This document shows, one piece after another, positions 35,214 to 46,939 of a DNA stretch of 64,000 bases. The stretch comes from Bostrychus sinensis (taxonomy: Eukaryota > Chordata > Actinopteri > Gobiiformes > Eleotridae). Under the pieces are notes generated by a model. It saw nothing but the letters and a program-made list of their open reading frames with translations, searched no databases and was not told the DNA's origin. The stretch covers positions 12,500,534 through 12,564,533 of the forward strand of contig CM036244.1 in the NCBI GenBank assembly GCA_020698575.1, read 5' to 3'. Position numbers and translations under genes: made by a program. Position 1 is the first letter of the stretch. The number at the start of each line of letters is the position of its first letter.

Positions 35214-35385
35214 ACAAGAGGCCTAGAGGAAGACAACAGAGAGGATTCATGGTTCTAGTGAAAGAGGACATGAAGTTAGCTGCAGAGAGAGAAGGATGCA
35301 GAGGATAGAGTGAGATGGAGGCAGAGGATTCGACACGGACACTCCTGAAAAGGGAATGGCCGAAAGGAAAAGAAGAAAAAAGTTA
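35214..35385 (+). pseudogene. RTE-type LINE 3' end fragment
   Basis: Frame pieces MVLVKEDMKLA, then after a frameshift DAEDRVRWRQRIR, then a stop, match the C-terminal end of RTE-type fish LINE proteins. A GAAAAGAAGAAAAAA tail follows. This is a degenerate, 5'-truncated copy. Confidence 0.75.
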
Positions 35386-35404
35386 TACACTAACCCAGCT
35401 ACAG

Positions 35405-35510
35405 AGCATCACAAGCCACTGTACTTTTTGTGTTGGTTCCAAGCCTGGATAAATTGGGAGGGTTGTATCAGGAAAGGGATCCGATGGAAAATCTATTAAT
35501 ACGCCCTCTC
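35405..35510 (+). repeat. Dispersed fish repeat fragment
   Basis: CAAGCCTGGATAAATTGGGAGG and the adjacent CAGGAAAGGGATC match the family at 15735. Confidence 0.5.
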
Positions 35511-35539
35511 CTCTCAGTCATCCTGATGCCTTAGCTATG

Positions 35540-36405
35540 TTCCGCAACCCTCCTCGACCCCCAACTCCACCGCAGCAGCAGGACTATCAGCCTCCTCAGC
35601 CTCTCCATCTCCTCCTCTCCACCATAGCAGCAGAACCACCAGCCTCCTCACCCTCTCCATCTCTTCTTCTCCACTGCAGCAGCAGAACTAACAGCCTCCT
35701 CATCCTCTTCAGCTCCTCTTCTCCATGCAGCAGCAAAACTAACAGCCTCCTCATCCCCTTCAGCTCCTCTTCTGCATGAAGCAGCAGAACTAAGAGCCTC
35801 CTCAGCCTCTCCATCTCATCTTCACCCCATCAGCAGAACCATCAGCCTCCTCAACCTCTCAATCTCCTCCTCTCCACCGTATCAGCAGAACCACCAGCCT
35901 CCTCAGCCTCTCCAACTCTTCTTCTCCACCGCATCAGTAGGTCTAACAGCCTCCTCACCCTCTTCAGCTCCTCTTCTCCATGCAGCAGCAGAACTATCAG
36001 CCTCCTCATCCTCTTCAGCTCCTCTTCTCCATGCAGCAGCAGAACTAAGAGCCTCCTCAGCCTCTCCATCTCATCTTCACCCCAGCAGCAGAACCATCAG
36101 CCTCCACAACCTCTCAATCTCCTCCTCTCCACTGTAGCAGCAAAAGCACCAGCCTCCTCAGCCTCTCCATCTCTTCTTCTCCATGCAGCAGCAGAACTAA
36201 CAGCCTCCTCATCCTCTTCAGCTCCTCTTATCCATGCAGCAGCAGAACTAACAGCCTCCTCAGCCTCTCCATCTCCTCTTCACCCCAGCAGCAGAATAAT
36301 CAGCCTCTTCATTTTCTCCATCTCCTCCTCTCCACCGCAGCAGCAGGAACATCAGCCTCCTCAGCCTCTCCATCTCCTCCTCTTCCCCACCACCACCAGT
36401 GTCTT
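35540..36405. repeat. 51-bp minisatellite
   Basis: About 16 imperfect copies of a unit containing CAGCAGAACTAACAGCCTCC and CTTCAGCTCCTCTTCTCC. Because 51 is a multiple of three, stretches stay open. On the minus strand they read a 17-residue repeat such as RRLLVLLLHGEEELKRM. Stops and flanking context give no support for a gene. Confidence 0.9.
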
Positions 36406-37639
36406 GGTCCCAAGGAGAAACATTTCCCCTCACATATAATCTCTCTTCACCGCATCACTCACATCTCTACCTGCCCGGATCTAAGCACCAAAGTTTATTT
36501 CTTTAATAAATTATCCGTTACACGTGTGTGTGTTTGTTATCTGTGTTTGTTTTATGTCTCTCCTGGTTGAATTCAATAAAGCTGTTAATATTATTGTTGG
36601 ACTCTCCGCACAAATTTGACCGAGCTGCTTTTGCTGCATCACAGCTCATTACAGAAGCGGCTCAGGTAGTCAATGCAGTTTGCAGTTTTGGGACACAACC
36701 TTTGTGTGTTTTGAGTCTCAGGGAGTGAAAGATAAAATAAGTAAAAACAACAAAGAGGAATCAATCATATATAAAACAAATGCTTTCGTGATTTTGTGTC
36801 TTTTGAGTTTTTGTGTTTCCTCAATGCCAAAAAAAGCAGAGGTTGAATTCCCTATGGGTCGCACCAATGAGCCATCTTATTAACACATTTCAGACATAAA
36901 TCAGACTGTGACATGCCCTCAATGCCATTTGTTTCTGCTCAAATGTACAATTTTTAACACTAAATAAATCATTGTTATTTTTGAAAACTAAACACTGACC
37001 TCTGCTGCTGTTACTGCTCCAATTTATGCATCGGAGTGAAACTCATAAGATTCTTGTCAATGAATTTTTCATAAGTTTGTGTTGCCTCCAAGAAGCCTGG
37101 GTCCCTTTGACTGAAATGCAATTAGATGAATGAAGTAAGTTTAAATTGTATAAATATTCAGGGAAACCAATTATAAAAGTCTGGTGGAGACGTATTGAGT
37201 TCATGACGCAGAAAGGCCACTGGCTCAGCTTTTACTTTTATATTGTTCTCTGAAAGCCGAGACAAACCTTTACAAGAACATTCAGATAATAAAAGGAAGG
37301 GATTTTTTTCTTATTTCGATAGAATAATGCCAAGGCTGACCTTGTAACTGTGAAATAAAGAGACTAAAGATTTCACATTAAACTTTTCTTTCCTGTATTA
37401 ATTCACTGTTTCTTTTAATGTGTATTATTTTTGTATTTTCTTCAGACAAAAAAAAAAAAAGGCTTTAGAAATTAAGCACTTCCTGGAGAAGGCAGGGTTT
37501 CGCAATTTTAGATTTAGATTAATTTATTTCAAACTTGCAAACAACACAAATCACATGAAATGTTTACACAACATAAAACAAGTGACAAATAACCAGATGC
37601 AGGGTTTGAAAAAGGGATGGAAGAAGCAGAGATGCTACG
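36406..37639. other. Intergenic sequence, nothing recognised
   Basis: Unique-looking AT-rich DNA. 37508-37620 (TTTAGATTTAGATTAATTTATTT) has a LINE-tail-like look but no confident family. Confidence 0.45.
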
Positions 37640-37800
37640 TAGAGTAGTGGAACCGAGCATTTTCAGCTCCTGAGAAGGGCCATGCCTCAGCATACATGCA
37701 TAAATGAAACAACATACAACTCCAGGTGTGTTTTTGGAGGAGGAAACAAAAGTAAAAAGCTGAGTTAGCATAAGAGGCATGCTTTAAACCATTGTAGACT
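37635..37800 (-). mobile_element. TTAA transposon, truncated copy
   Basis: Blocks CCGAGCATTTTCAGCTCCTG and CAACTCCAGGTGTGTTTTTG align with the right part of copy 1. The rest is missing. Confidence 0.5.
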
Positions 37801-37899
37801 GGGCATTTACAATTGGTGAACAGTAGCATGTATTGGAATAGCAACAATAATGTTTTCTGCAAATACCACTGTATTTTCCACATTCATCATTCTTGTGTT

Positions 37900-38150
37900 T
37901 GTTTACCCTGTGTCAGTCCTGAGTCTAACTGTCCTCTGTCCAAGGTGTACCCACCTAAGGCCCATAGTTACTGGGACAGGCTCCAGTCACACCTAATGGG
38001 AATAAGATGAATAAATATATCCTGCTAGGACATAAAACCAGCCACAAGGGGTCACAAGTAAGTGTACCCTGTCCAGCGAGAGGGCTGTGTCAGGAAGGGC
38101 ATCTGCCTTAAAAAATCAATGCCAAATGAATGTATAAATCACTGCACACT
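37900..38150 (+). repeat. SINE tail and dispersed-repeat fragments
   Basis: CCACCTAAGGCCCATAGTTA...GGGACAGGCTCCAG is a fish SINE tail. The following GTGTCAGGAAGGGCATCTGCC belongs to the family at 15735. Confidence 0.5.
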
Positions 38151-38153
38151 AAG

Positions 38154-38680
38154 GGCCTGTTTACATGACAATGCTGCCCAGGAAAACGCAACAGTAATGC
38201 TGCCTCCGATTCATATTTACACGACAACGCTGAAGTTTAAGGGAAATTATTGTAAAGTGTAGTACCCGTGTTTGTCCAGTAAATGGCGCTGTGGGCTCCA
38301 ATAATGCTCTACACCACACAGTGAGTAAACGGCAAAAGAAGTGACTGTAACTTTCCAGCTACTTTAGGATCTTGTGGTTTTCCAGGGCCACTCTCATAAA
38401 GTCTCTTACACAGATATCACTGACAGTTACTGGACTAAATATGAATGTATGAGACATAAAAGCCTCATAATTTGCGCTCACAGGTCAGCTGACATACGAA
38501 GGGAAGACAGCCAATCACTGTTCAGATTGGGGCTTTTACGTCATTGTTTTCAGTGAGGACGATGTTTTCACAGTGACTCCAAGCGGCTCCCCGCTGTGAG
38601 ACCAAAACACCTCCTCCAGCGTTTTCAAAAGATTGCAGATTCAGAAAACGGAAACCCTGTCTTTGTGTAAACAAAAGACC
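38154..38680. mobile_element. hAT-like element (GGGCCTGTTTACATGAC ends)
   Basis: The left GGGCCTGTTTACATGAC and the right GTGTAAACAAAAGACC are decayed inverted repeats, typical of a fish hAT family with GTTTACA termini. The interior includes CGTTTTCAAAAG blocks. No target duplication was identified. Confidence 0.5.
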
Positions 38681-38889
38681 AAACCACAATCAAACCTTTG
38701 TGGATTCGGCAAAATGCATTGTTGTATAAACTCAACCATGGATTAACCACCCACGGAAAAAAGTAATTAATTGATAATAATTTAAAATAATTAAATTTGT
38801 TATGGTGTTTAATTTTAAACAATTATAAATGTTAATGGAAGCCACTATGGCAATAAAATAAAAAGTATGAATAAAAAAAAAAACTTATT

Positions 38890-39056
38890 CAACCTACATT
38901 TTGTTTTAGGACATTTAAAACTCTTGAAATGATTGTGACACACCATGCATCACGTTGATCAGGAGCAGAAAACACTATAAGGGGGTCCTTGGGATTTTTT
39001 ATCTCTGCTGTAAGGGGTCCCCGGCCCCAAAAAGTTTGAAAGCCCCTGGTCTAAAC
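38890..39056. mobile_element. hAT right-end fragment
   Basis: It ends CCCCAAAAAGTTTGAAAGCCCCTGG, a hAT-type terminus (CCAGGGGCTTTCAAAC reversed). The left part is missing. Confidence 0.45.
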
Positions 39057-39291
39057 AAACCCCAAAAGGTTATGCTTTGCAATGGCGACCCCAGAAGGCA
39101 AAATGATTACATGGTCATATATTCTGTCTATTAGAACGACCTGTATGGGGGAGCCATTGTCCACTTATGGGATTTTTAGCATAACCTACATTGAAGTAAA
39201 TATATTTTTGGTGAATCATGCCCTTATATGAAAACAAAACGTGAACTTCGCGAAAACTGCTTTTCCAGTACAGTCCTGAGTGCAGTGCGTC

Positions 39292-39306
39292 CCAGCAGAG
39301 GGCCCA
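39292..39306 (+). promoter_or_regulatory. CTCF-like motif
   Basis: CCAGCAGAGGGCCCA matches the CTCF core over CCAGCAGAGGGC. It lies just left of a GC-richer non-repeat patch (39290-39680). Confidence 0.3.
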
Positions 39307-39324
39307 TGTGAGGTTAGCACGTGA

Positions 39325-39678
39325 TTGACGGAGCATCAGATAGAGCTCCAGCGGGGCATATCCACACCACACTTATCTGGCCTGCCCTTCTCACTCTGCC
39401 TGTCCTGGACACTGCTACGCTGTCGTGCACCTGTCCAGCCGTGCACGTTTCATATTCAGCTCTACACCGGCACCATGGGACAAGACAGAGGAAGAAGAAG
39501 AGGCAGCCAACGGTGGAGACACACAGGGGAGGAGCTGGGAGTGAAGGCTGCAGAGAGAGCGAGAGACAGACAGTGGAAACGCAGGAAATCCAATAGAGGT
39601 TTTGAATGCTCTCCAGAAAAGGCATTAGGAAGTTACTTAGCTCAATCCATTCAGCTCTGCAGGAGACAACTGCTTTAG
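39325..39678 (+). other. Unexplained 117-codon open frame in a GC-richer patch
   Basis: The frame opens at ATG 39325 and closes at 39678, overlapped by a 91-codon frame and a 103-codon minus-strand frame. Its centre is Arg-rich (GQDRGRRRGSQRWRH). No domain is recognised, there are no repeats, and no splice context supports it. A conserved regulatory element or chance are both possible. Confidence 0.15.
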
Positions 39679-40139
39679 CGCTCCCAATCGAATCATATGT
39701 TCAGGTAATCGTTGTCACATTCTCCTTGCAATCCACAGACTGCCAACTCATCCTCCGCCGAGAGCAGAGGGTGGATGGTTAAACAGGGAGCGGCCTGGGA
39801 GAGATTTTGAAACAGACAGCAATGTTGATGGTGCAATAAACAAAATGACAATTGGCTGTCAGTGAGATTGGCCTGGAGAAATGAAATAATTAAAATAGCG
39901 GAGAACCAACAGAGATGACAAGGCTGACAACAAAAGTGATTTTCTCTGACTGGCATTTGAGTTTCCAGACAAAGCAAAAAGATTTGAAACACTGCAGTTA
40001 TTTATTATTGTAATTTCAGTTCAGTTTTCTAATTGAAACCAAATCAAGAAAAAAAAAATTCAGGCTTTTTGAAATAGTTTTGGACACATTTGCATTAGTA
40101 TTTCTCATTTTATAATTTAACACTGTATGGGCTTTAGAA

Positions 40140-40372
40140 ACATGCAGAAGCACTTCCTGGTTTCAGGTGTCTATGTAGAGCTGTGAGACCGAGCGTTTTC
40201 AGTCCTGAGAAATGGACAGGCACTGCAATCAGGATTACTCAAACATGTATGAATGAAAAAGAAAACATTACTCTATGTATGTTTTTGAGGTAAAAACAAC
40301 ATTATAACATGGTTAGAAGCTCAAAAAAAGTTGATTTTGTATGATAGGGGACCTTTAGGTAGGCTACCTTTT
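40140..40372 (-). mobile_element. TTAA transposon, truncated copy
   Basis: GAGACCGAGCGTTTTCAG...CTCTATGTATGTTTTTGAGG...TATAACATGGTTAGAAG...GATAGGGGACCTTTA matches the right part of copy 1, including the terminal GGGGACCTTTA. Confidence 0.55.
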
Positions 40373-40398
40373 TGAGGTATATTTAAGCACCTAACATT

Positions 40399-40816
40399 TA
40401 GGGCTTAGTGATATGACCCAAACGTCACAATATTTTTCAAAATTATGATAGTATGATGATATATCATCTTCACTGTGTTCAGAAGCACATTTATTCAGAT
40501 TTGAAGGCTTGCGGGTTTATGCTGTCTTTGCAAACAAACAATCCAAATGCATTACTAAAAATACAAAAGTCAAAATAAAAAGAAATATTTATTAAATTAA
40601 ATTAAAATATACAATCAAAAATTGAAAGACAATTCTCAAAGGTTGTACTGGAGTAAAACAAACAAAAACAGTGCCTGGGGAAAGCACTGATGCAGCTTTT
40701 AACTGTGTGGCAAACATTTTTCCATTATTAGCCAATATCATAGAATGTGGAAAATGTATGCCATGAGAGGAAAAGAAGACGATATTTAATACATAGCGAT
40801 ATACTGCCCAGCCCTA
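40399..40816. mobile_element. hAT-like element (TAGGGCT..GCGATAT family)
   Basis: The left TAGGGCTTAGTGATATGACCC and the right GCGATATACTGCCCAGCCCTA are inverted-repeat ends of a common fish hAT family. The interior is 418 bp and AT-rich. The target duplication is not clear. Confidence 0.55.
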
Positions 40817-41568
40817 TACCACAATACATATTCTTCTGGTTCATCGTAAACATGTACCAGGAAAGATGGAGGCTGTGTTATCTGAAGTAGCTTGTATTAG
40901 TAAAATAAGGTCAGAACTATTTTAGATTTAGAAACCCAATTCCAAATAAAAAAGTTGAGAAGCTTTGTTAAATCCTAAATTTAAAAAATTGCAGACACTA
41001 CAAGTTCTAAAAATGGATTATTGGATGATGTTCGCTAGACTTCCCCACTCAGCTCAACTTAATAATAGGCTCAAATTTGACAGTTACATAAAAATATATC
41101 CAGACATGAGTGGCCTTAGCTTGAAAAATGTGAATAACTTTTAACTGTAGAGAATAAAAGGCTCTGTCCTTATCCAGGCTGGAGACTTGTATGGGAATGT
41201 CCGAACCCCAATTTACAGCACACTGCAGGCAGAGCACATTAGTCCTCATTCGTTCTGCTACAAGTAAGAAAAATGAGAGTGCCACAGCAAATGAATTACT
41301 CAAACCTTCAGCGTGTGAAGCCCAAATTGACCTTTACATGGCGCCTATCAAAGGGGAGCTCTGCATAATTGAAAATCTTTAAAATATAAATGGACACTGA
41401 ATGTTATCAACATCCATCGTAGGAGCATCAACAAGAATGGACCCATGTATCAAGACACACAGGGGTTTTTCATTTGAAAATCAATTATTGGGGTTAAGAC
41501 TATTCACAATGTAAAAGCCAAAAAGTTAATTCAAGTCAAGTAAACTGAGGAAAACAATTGCCCTACAG

Positions 41569-42165
41569 CAGTGGTTCTTAAACTGTGGTACAGGTTCCAC
41601 TGGTGGTACGGAGGCCTCTTCTAGTGGTACTCACCCAAGAGGTTTTTTGCACTTTAATTCTGCAAAACTTGCTTTGCTTGTGTATAGGTCTCTCCATGGC
41701 TTAACAAAATGTCTGACCTTTCCGTCCCAAATGAACCATCTCAGACTCTGAGAACCTTAGGGACAGGCCCTTGGTCAGAGTCAGGACTAAACACAGCAAA
41801 GCAGTGTTTGCAGCTAAAATCTGAAATTGTCTTCCTGAAAGTACTAATGTGCTTTAAACTTGTCTATTTCTGTAAAGCACTTTGGATTACTTTGTGTATG
41901 AACTTGTATTATTCAGAATAATTTCCCTTGCCAAGTCCTGATTTAGTTTAATTGTGCTTGATTCAACCACTTAATCTGGTTTAGTCCTGGTTTAGTCAAG
42001 TCTTTTTTTAGCAATACATTTGTTCTAGGTAAATCCCTACTTTATTGCTTGGTTTAAACCATGGTTAGTCCAGGTTTAGGCTCACATTAGTCTGTTAAAT
42101 ATGCTTCTGGGGGAGCCATTTTTTTTCTGAGGTGGAACTTCGAGTATAAAGTTTGAGAAAGAGTG
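41569..42165. mobile_element. hAT element carrying an L2-type LINE fragment
   Basis: The left end is CAGTGGTTCTTAAACTGTGG and the right end AAAGTTTGAGAAAGAGTG. Flanks CCCTACAG (41561-41568) and CTCTAAAG (42166-42173) agree at 6 of 8 positions. Inside at about 41690-41925 is LINE sequence, then TTTAGTCCTGG repeats. Confidence 0.75.
41690..41925 (+). pseudogene. L2-type LINE C-terminal fragment inside a hAT element
   Basis: SVPNEPSQTLRTLGTGPW and SGLNTAKQCLQLKSEIVFL resemble the C-terminal region of L2-type fish LINE proteins. They are followed by the 3' end motif GTAAAGCACTTTGGATTAC. It is degraded and lies within the hAT boundaries. Confidence 0.65.
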
Positions 42166-42173
42166 CTCTAAAG

Positions 42174-43189
42174 CATTCAAGTATCTTATTTCAAACTAAA
42201 TTTACTATACCTACAGAGTCCACTAGATAAATTGACAAGGTTACTCAAATGCACTTAATGTACTTTCCTTTTTTCCCTTGGACTATGAAACATTTTTAAA
42301 TCTAAATGGCATATGTTGGCTTTGGAAAGTTGGTAAACAGGATAATTATATGACAGTAGCAATAGTTTACAGTTGTTTACATTGTTGCTTTTACTGTATT
42401 TATCATTACAAAAAAATTAAAACACCCAATAAAATGAGGAAAGTATGTGTCAAAACAAGTGGGTTGTGACATTAATTTATCATATTTGGTTATTTTACTA
42501 AGTTCTTTTAGTAAGATCCTCAATTTTTTTTTATTTTTTTTAATTTTTTCTTTTTTTACATAGCTGTATGTTCATCTATAATATTTAGCCACGGAGTGAT
42601 ATTTCTGAAAATGCAGAGGTTTGGCCACAGTTAATCTAAGCCACAGTGAATCTTGTAGGGCTCTAACATGTAATGATCAAAAGCTAAGGGTAAAGTAGTC
42701 GGCCCAGTGTGATGCCTCCACAGTCCACTTAACATTCCCCATCCCTTTGCCATGCTAAGTAAGCCTAGCACATTTGAAATAATTAATGGAGATGAAAGTG
42801 GGCATTTCATCTCAGCCCTTCATTATCTAAGACTAAGTATGCCTGCAGTGGGATTTCTCTGGGATGATTTTCCCTCCTACAGAAGAACCTACACTTACAG
42901 CCTTTAAACTCAGCAGTTTTACACACTTCAAAAGCACCAAGTTTATCGGATATAGTGTAGTTTAAGACCTTGATAGTTGCCTTGACCATTTGGGGTTCAA
43001 CAAACATGTGTATTTTTTTGTTTGTTTTTATGTTTATGTTTTTTGTTGTTGTTGTTGTGCATTTAACACTGGTACATTTTGCAGGATTAAAACAAGATGT
43101 GGCACAAATTACAAAGAGTTAAGAAAAGCAATTTTAGCTCTTGGTGGTGTAAAGCTACATGAGCTGTACCTGTTTTTAGCAAACTTGTT
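42174..43189. other. Intergenic sequence, nothing recognised
   Basis: AT-rich with T runs (42520-42560, 43010-43055). No gene or family was identified. Confidence 0.45.
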
Positions 43190-43271
43190 GCATGGTGGTT
43201 TGGCAGGTTTTTAAGCTGAATGCCCTTCCTGTCGCAACCAGCCATATGCAGTGACTGCAGGAGGCATTCTT

Positions 43272-43490
43272 ACTTACAAATGGCGAAAGGGCACCTTTAT
43301 ATAGTGCTGTTCTCCTCCTCCATGGGTACTCAAAGTGCTTTACATCAAGGAAACATTCACACACCAGTGGCAAAGTGGGTTAAGTGTCTTGCCCAAGGAC
43401 TGTATGCCCAAGTATGCAATGTTAGGAGTAGGGTTTGAACCACCAACCTTCTGGTCAGTAGACAAGCAGCTGAGCTACTGCCCCAAGACG
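43272..43490 (-). repeat. tRNA-derived SINE with LINE-like tail, reverse
   Basis: Read on the minus strand: CAGTAGCTCAGCTGC (A box), CCAGAAGGTTGGTGGTTCAAACC (B-box region), the GGGCAAGACACTTAACCCAC body, and a tail CAAAGTGC/TATATAAAGG resembling L2-type 3' ends. A fragment of another repeat precedes it (43200-43265). Confidence 0.8.
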
Positions 43491-43597
43491 AAAATATTGA
43501 AGATTGTTACTCTATAGCTTCAAGGTTTACTACCTTTATTTCAATGACATTTTTCCTTTTCATTTATTTTATTTTCCAACTGATTATTAATTATTAA

Positions 43598-43598
43598 A

Positions 43599-43666
<68 letters not shown>
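43598..43666. repeat. TTA microsatellite
   Basis: About 22 uninterrupted ATT units. Confidence 0.97.
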
Positions 43667-43667
<1 letters not shown>

Positions 43668-43984
43668 ATATGTATTTGTACATCAGCTACAAAATCTCAA
43701 CAACCAAATGTGCTCCAAGGAAAAAAGTATAAAGTCCTGAGTTAAGTTAAAATCTTAATACCACATTTTATGGTAAGTTCTATAATATATATCTAAAACA
43801 GTTCAGCAAGTACCTGTACTCAAAGAGACACTGGATTTATTAGGAAAAGAACTAGAAGTATCTACGGAATTAATGGTGTTTGTCGGCTTTGTGAATTTAT
43901 CAGCTTAGCACCTGAAGTTCCTAAAAAATTACTTTGCACACTCTTCTAAAGGAGTACCACCTAAGAAAATATCTAACTTACAAG

Positions 43985-44185
43985 GTACTGCTGGACTTAA
44001 CCTAGACTAAAACAGGTCTAGGCCAGGAGTAAAGCTGGAATAAACCCGGACTAACGCAGCATGCACTAAATCAAGTCTAAACCAGGACTATGTGGCTAAA
44101 CCAGGACTAAGCAGTGGTCGAGACTTAATCTAAATTGAAAACCAAACCTGAACAAGACTAAATTAAACTAAATCAGAACTGCAAA
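43985..44185 (-). repeat. TTTAGTCCTGG repeats, reverse
   Basis: Repetitions of CTAAACCAGGACTA, the reverse complement of the tract at 32930. Confidence 0.65.
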
Positions 44186-44190
44186 AGAAG

Positions 44191-45143
44191 AGTTTTGTGT
44201 TTGGCAATAGATTCAGATATCCTCCCAATAATAAAATAATAAAAAAAACAGGCCATTCAAATATTCCATTTGCTTTTCCAACCTTGTGCTTTTTGCACAT
44301 TTCTACTCCTACATCTTAAAAACCACAATGCTGTCCATTTTCTGGAGAACCATCCGTCCTTGTTGGCCACTTCTGGCTCCATTGGTGGTATACGTGAGAT
44401 GAAATCCTGGGATCTGAACTGCCAGACACATACGGTGCACTCATAATGTTTGTTGTTCAAGATCTTAAAGCAAGGCCAGGCCCGTTCTGGAGATCTTGAA
44501 AAGAGAGACTCAGGGGGGTTGACTTTGTACAGACTCCCCACCGTTCGGAGGACAGGGATAAAAGACACTCAGGGAGGCGGACGGTTGAGACCTACCGGTT
44601 ACCAGTCAAAACAAATACAGCTGAGGCTCAAAATACAGAGACTGATCTTTTTGATGCAGAGGGAAGATTCATGACGCATTATCATAACAGAAGACACATT
44701 TACATTCAATCGCTTTTAAGAACCAACTTTCAGTTTTTTTGTCTGTATGAAATGTCTGCAGATGTGCCACCCTTAAAGCTGTGTCACCCAAAGTTTAAAG
44801 CTCACCTCAAACTTCTATCTCAGGGTTCATCAGTGGGCCATTGCGGGAATGCATTACAACTATTTATACATGTTTCACTTTTCTTCTGTTTTCTCTGTTT
44901 TATGATATGTGTGTGTGTCTTTTTGACCTTTTTAAAGTTGGAAAAGCCACACACATTACCAGTGTTATTTTATTTTTATTTTTTTCTGTAGATTACTGAC
45001 ATAAATATAAGTGGGAACATGTATTGCAGGTCTTTAGTCATTTCAAGTTTTAATGTGTAGATTAGGCATAATATATGTAAATTGCACACTTTTGCATTTA
45101 AAAAAAAAATCTCAATATTGGTTGTTGCCTGTAGAGTGTCCCC
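44191..45143. other. Intergenic sequence, nothing recognised
   Basis: A 103-codon minus-strand frame (44257-44568) resembles no known protein and is opposed by a 74-codon plus-strand frame. It is probably fortuitous. Confidence 0.4.
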
Positions 45144-45886
45144 TTAAAGTTACACTGTGTAACTTTTCTCCTAAATATGTGGGGCATACTGACTTGTTTT
45201 TGTGATTTTTTGAGCAATTATAAGGCCTGAGGCGCAATCTGTTGCTCCGAGCGGGGCTTCCGTACTGAGAAACCACCCTCGCAACTTAGCCGGGAGCGCT
45301 TCGCTGTTGAGGAAGAGTCATGTGACAAGGAACAACTTGAGGCGCAGGTATAACCAGGAAGCTACTTTTAGCGTTGTTATTTTCGCCAGTTCGTCAGGGC
45401 CGAAGGACACAAGAAGATGAAGACAATGTCGGACGAGGCAAGAAAAAGAAAATGTGAAAGGGACCGCACCAGATCGCAGACAAGAGTCAACATCGGACAG
45501 ACTTTTGCTCGCTGGCGTCAGATGAGAGACAGAGAAGGCTGCAAATCGGATCACGTTTTTGCTTCTTTATTGTTGGGCAGGTAAATTAGCCTCTTTATTT
45601 TTTCTTTAGAACGTGCTTTTTCATACAGTTATTAGTTGTTTTTACTGCGACCATTGCGCGATATTTGTTGATAAGCTAACGCTAGCGCTAACTCTATAGA
45701 AGATCCAGTCCAAACTTCCAAAGGTAGCAGCAGGTCAACTAAAGTTGAAACAATGATGGAAATAGACGCACGCTCGCACAGTTTCAGAAGGAGGAGGGGT
45801 TCTAGTGTTTACATTTTGCGACGGTGCAGTGGCACCTGTGGCCTCTAGAGGCGCAAGACCGGGAATCTTACACAGTGTAACTTTAA
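45144..45886 (+). mobile_element. TTAA-flanked DNA transposon of a second family, with a coding exon
   Basis: TTAA at 45144-45147 and 45883-45886 flanks inverted repeats AGTTACACTGTGTAA and TTACACAGTGTAACT. The 743-bp element is much GC-richer inside than its surroundings and contains the small exon at 45417-45580. TTAA targets suggest Kolobok or piggyBac affinity, not proven. Confidence 0.82.
45417..45580 (+). CDS. Transposon-borne first exon, basic N-terminal domain
   Basis: From ATG 45417, 54 codons run to a splice-donor-like GGCAG|gtaaat at 45581; unspliced, a stop follows at once. The product has a basic start (EARKRKCERDRTRSQTR) and then VNIGQTFARWRQMRDREGC and SDHVFASLLLG. The RWRxxRxxxG...D..FASLLL pattern recalls the N-terminal region of many predicted, transposon-associated teleost proteins; that is from memory and not verified. 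There is an alternative start four codons later (45426). The downstream exons are absent from this deleted element, so it is unlikely to yield a functional protein. Confidence 0.5.
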
Positions 45887-46929
45887 GTAATGGGAGTTGT
45901 AGAAAGGGACTTTCTTTTGATTCAATGGTAAAATGCAGAGTAGATAAATAGCTAATGGAGCATCTCTTAGATGCAGACTTGAATGTATGCAAGCATGTGA
46001 TTGGCCAAACTTGTAATCAACATCTGTCCACAATTCTTTGAAAAATAAATAAAGATATGATGTGTTGGGCTATTCATATTACAATCTGCTGTTGGTGACC
46101 TGGTCATATTGAATATGGACACCATTACAAAATGGCATGACCACTAGAGTTCAGAGGGATTAGGGATGACGTTCAAACCCAGATGAAAGCCAGATGTTTG
46201 TGAAGACATGAGAAGAAACCACATCCAGATCACTTCATTATGACTTTGTTTTGAACATAGTCCCACTGACAGTTGCTAGGGCCATCTTAATTGGTTCAAC
46301 TCAAAAAAAAGAGTCAGCGTTTATTTGTCAGGTGCCTAACTTGGCTCCATGCAGTTTTCAGACTGATGCGGTTGTTAATGAGAGACACGGTTCTCAGTTA
46401 TAATACTTTACAAAGTGAGCCATGCCTTCAGCCTAACTGAGAACTGCCTTTGAGTTTTGTAATTTTTAATGTCCTTGTTGCTTTGATCACAGATGTTTTA
46501 TACAAGTTATGAAATAATTTGAAACAAGCCAAGTTTTAGCCTGATGTAATTCTTAACAGCTGGAGCCAGTGTAATAACGAGACCTTCATGTTCATTTGCA
46601 TAAGTCAGAAAATAAATAAATTAAATCCTTATTAATCTCATCTTTTGAATCTGAGGTGACTCTTTGTTGCCTTATTTTTCATCTTTGCTTTTACTTACTC
46701 TTCAATTATTGATTTAGACTTCAAAAGAACTGTAATGATGCAGATACCTCACCAATTTGAAAAACATATCTATTTTGTGTTTTTAGATATTTGCATGACT
46801 TTATTTTCTGACTTTCTCTGATCTGATCTCAGAAGTTTTTACTTTGAATTTACAGAGCTGCATCTTTTTTCTACATTTTAGGGACTCACAAATGCATGTC
46901 ATCAGTTAGACTTATGTATATTGCAATTG
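45887..46929. other. Intergenic sequence, nothing recognised
   Basis: Unique-looking AT-rich DNA without long open frames. Confidence 0.45.
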
Positions 46930-46939
46930 CCTTTGAAAA

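Noticed and set aside
35596..36069. Two 72-codon minus-strand repeat-protein frames
   Set aside because: They are readings of the 51-bp minisatellite, and stops occur between them.
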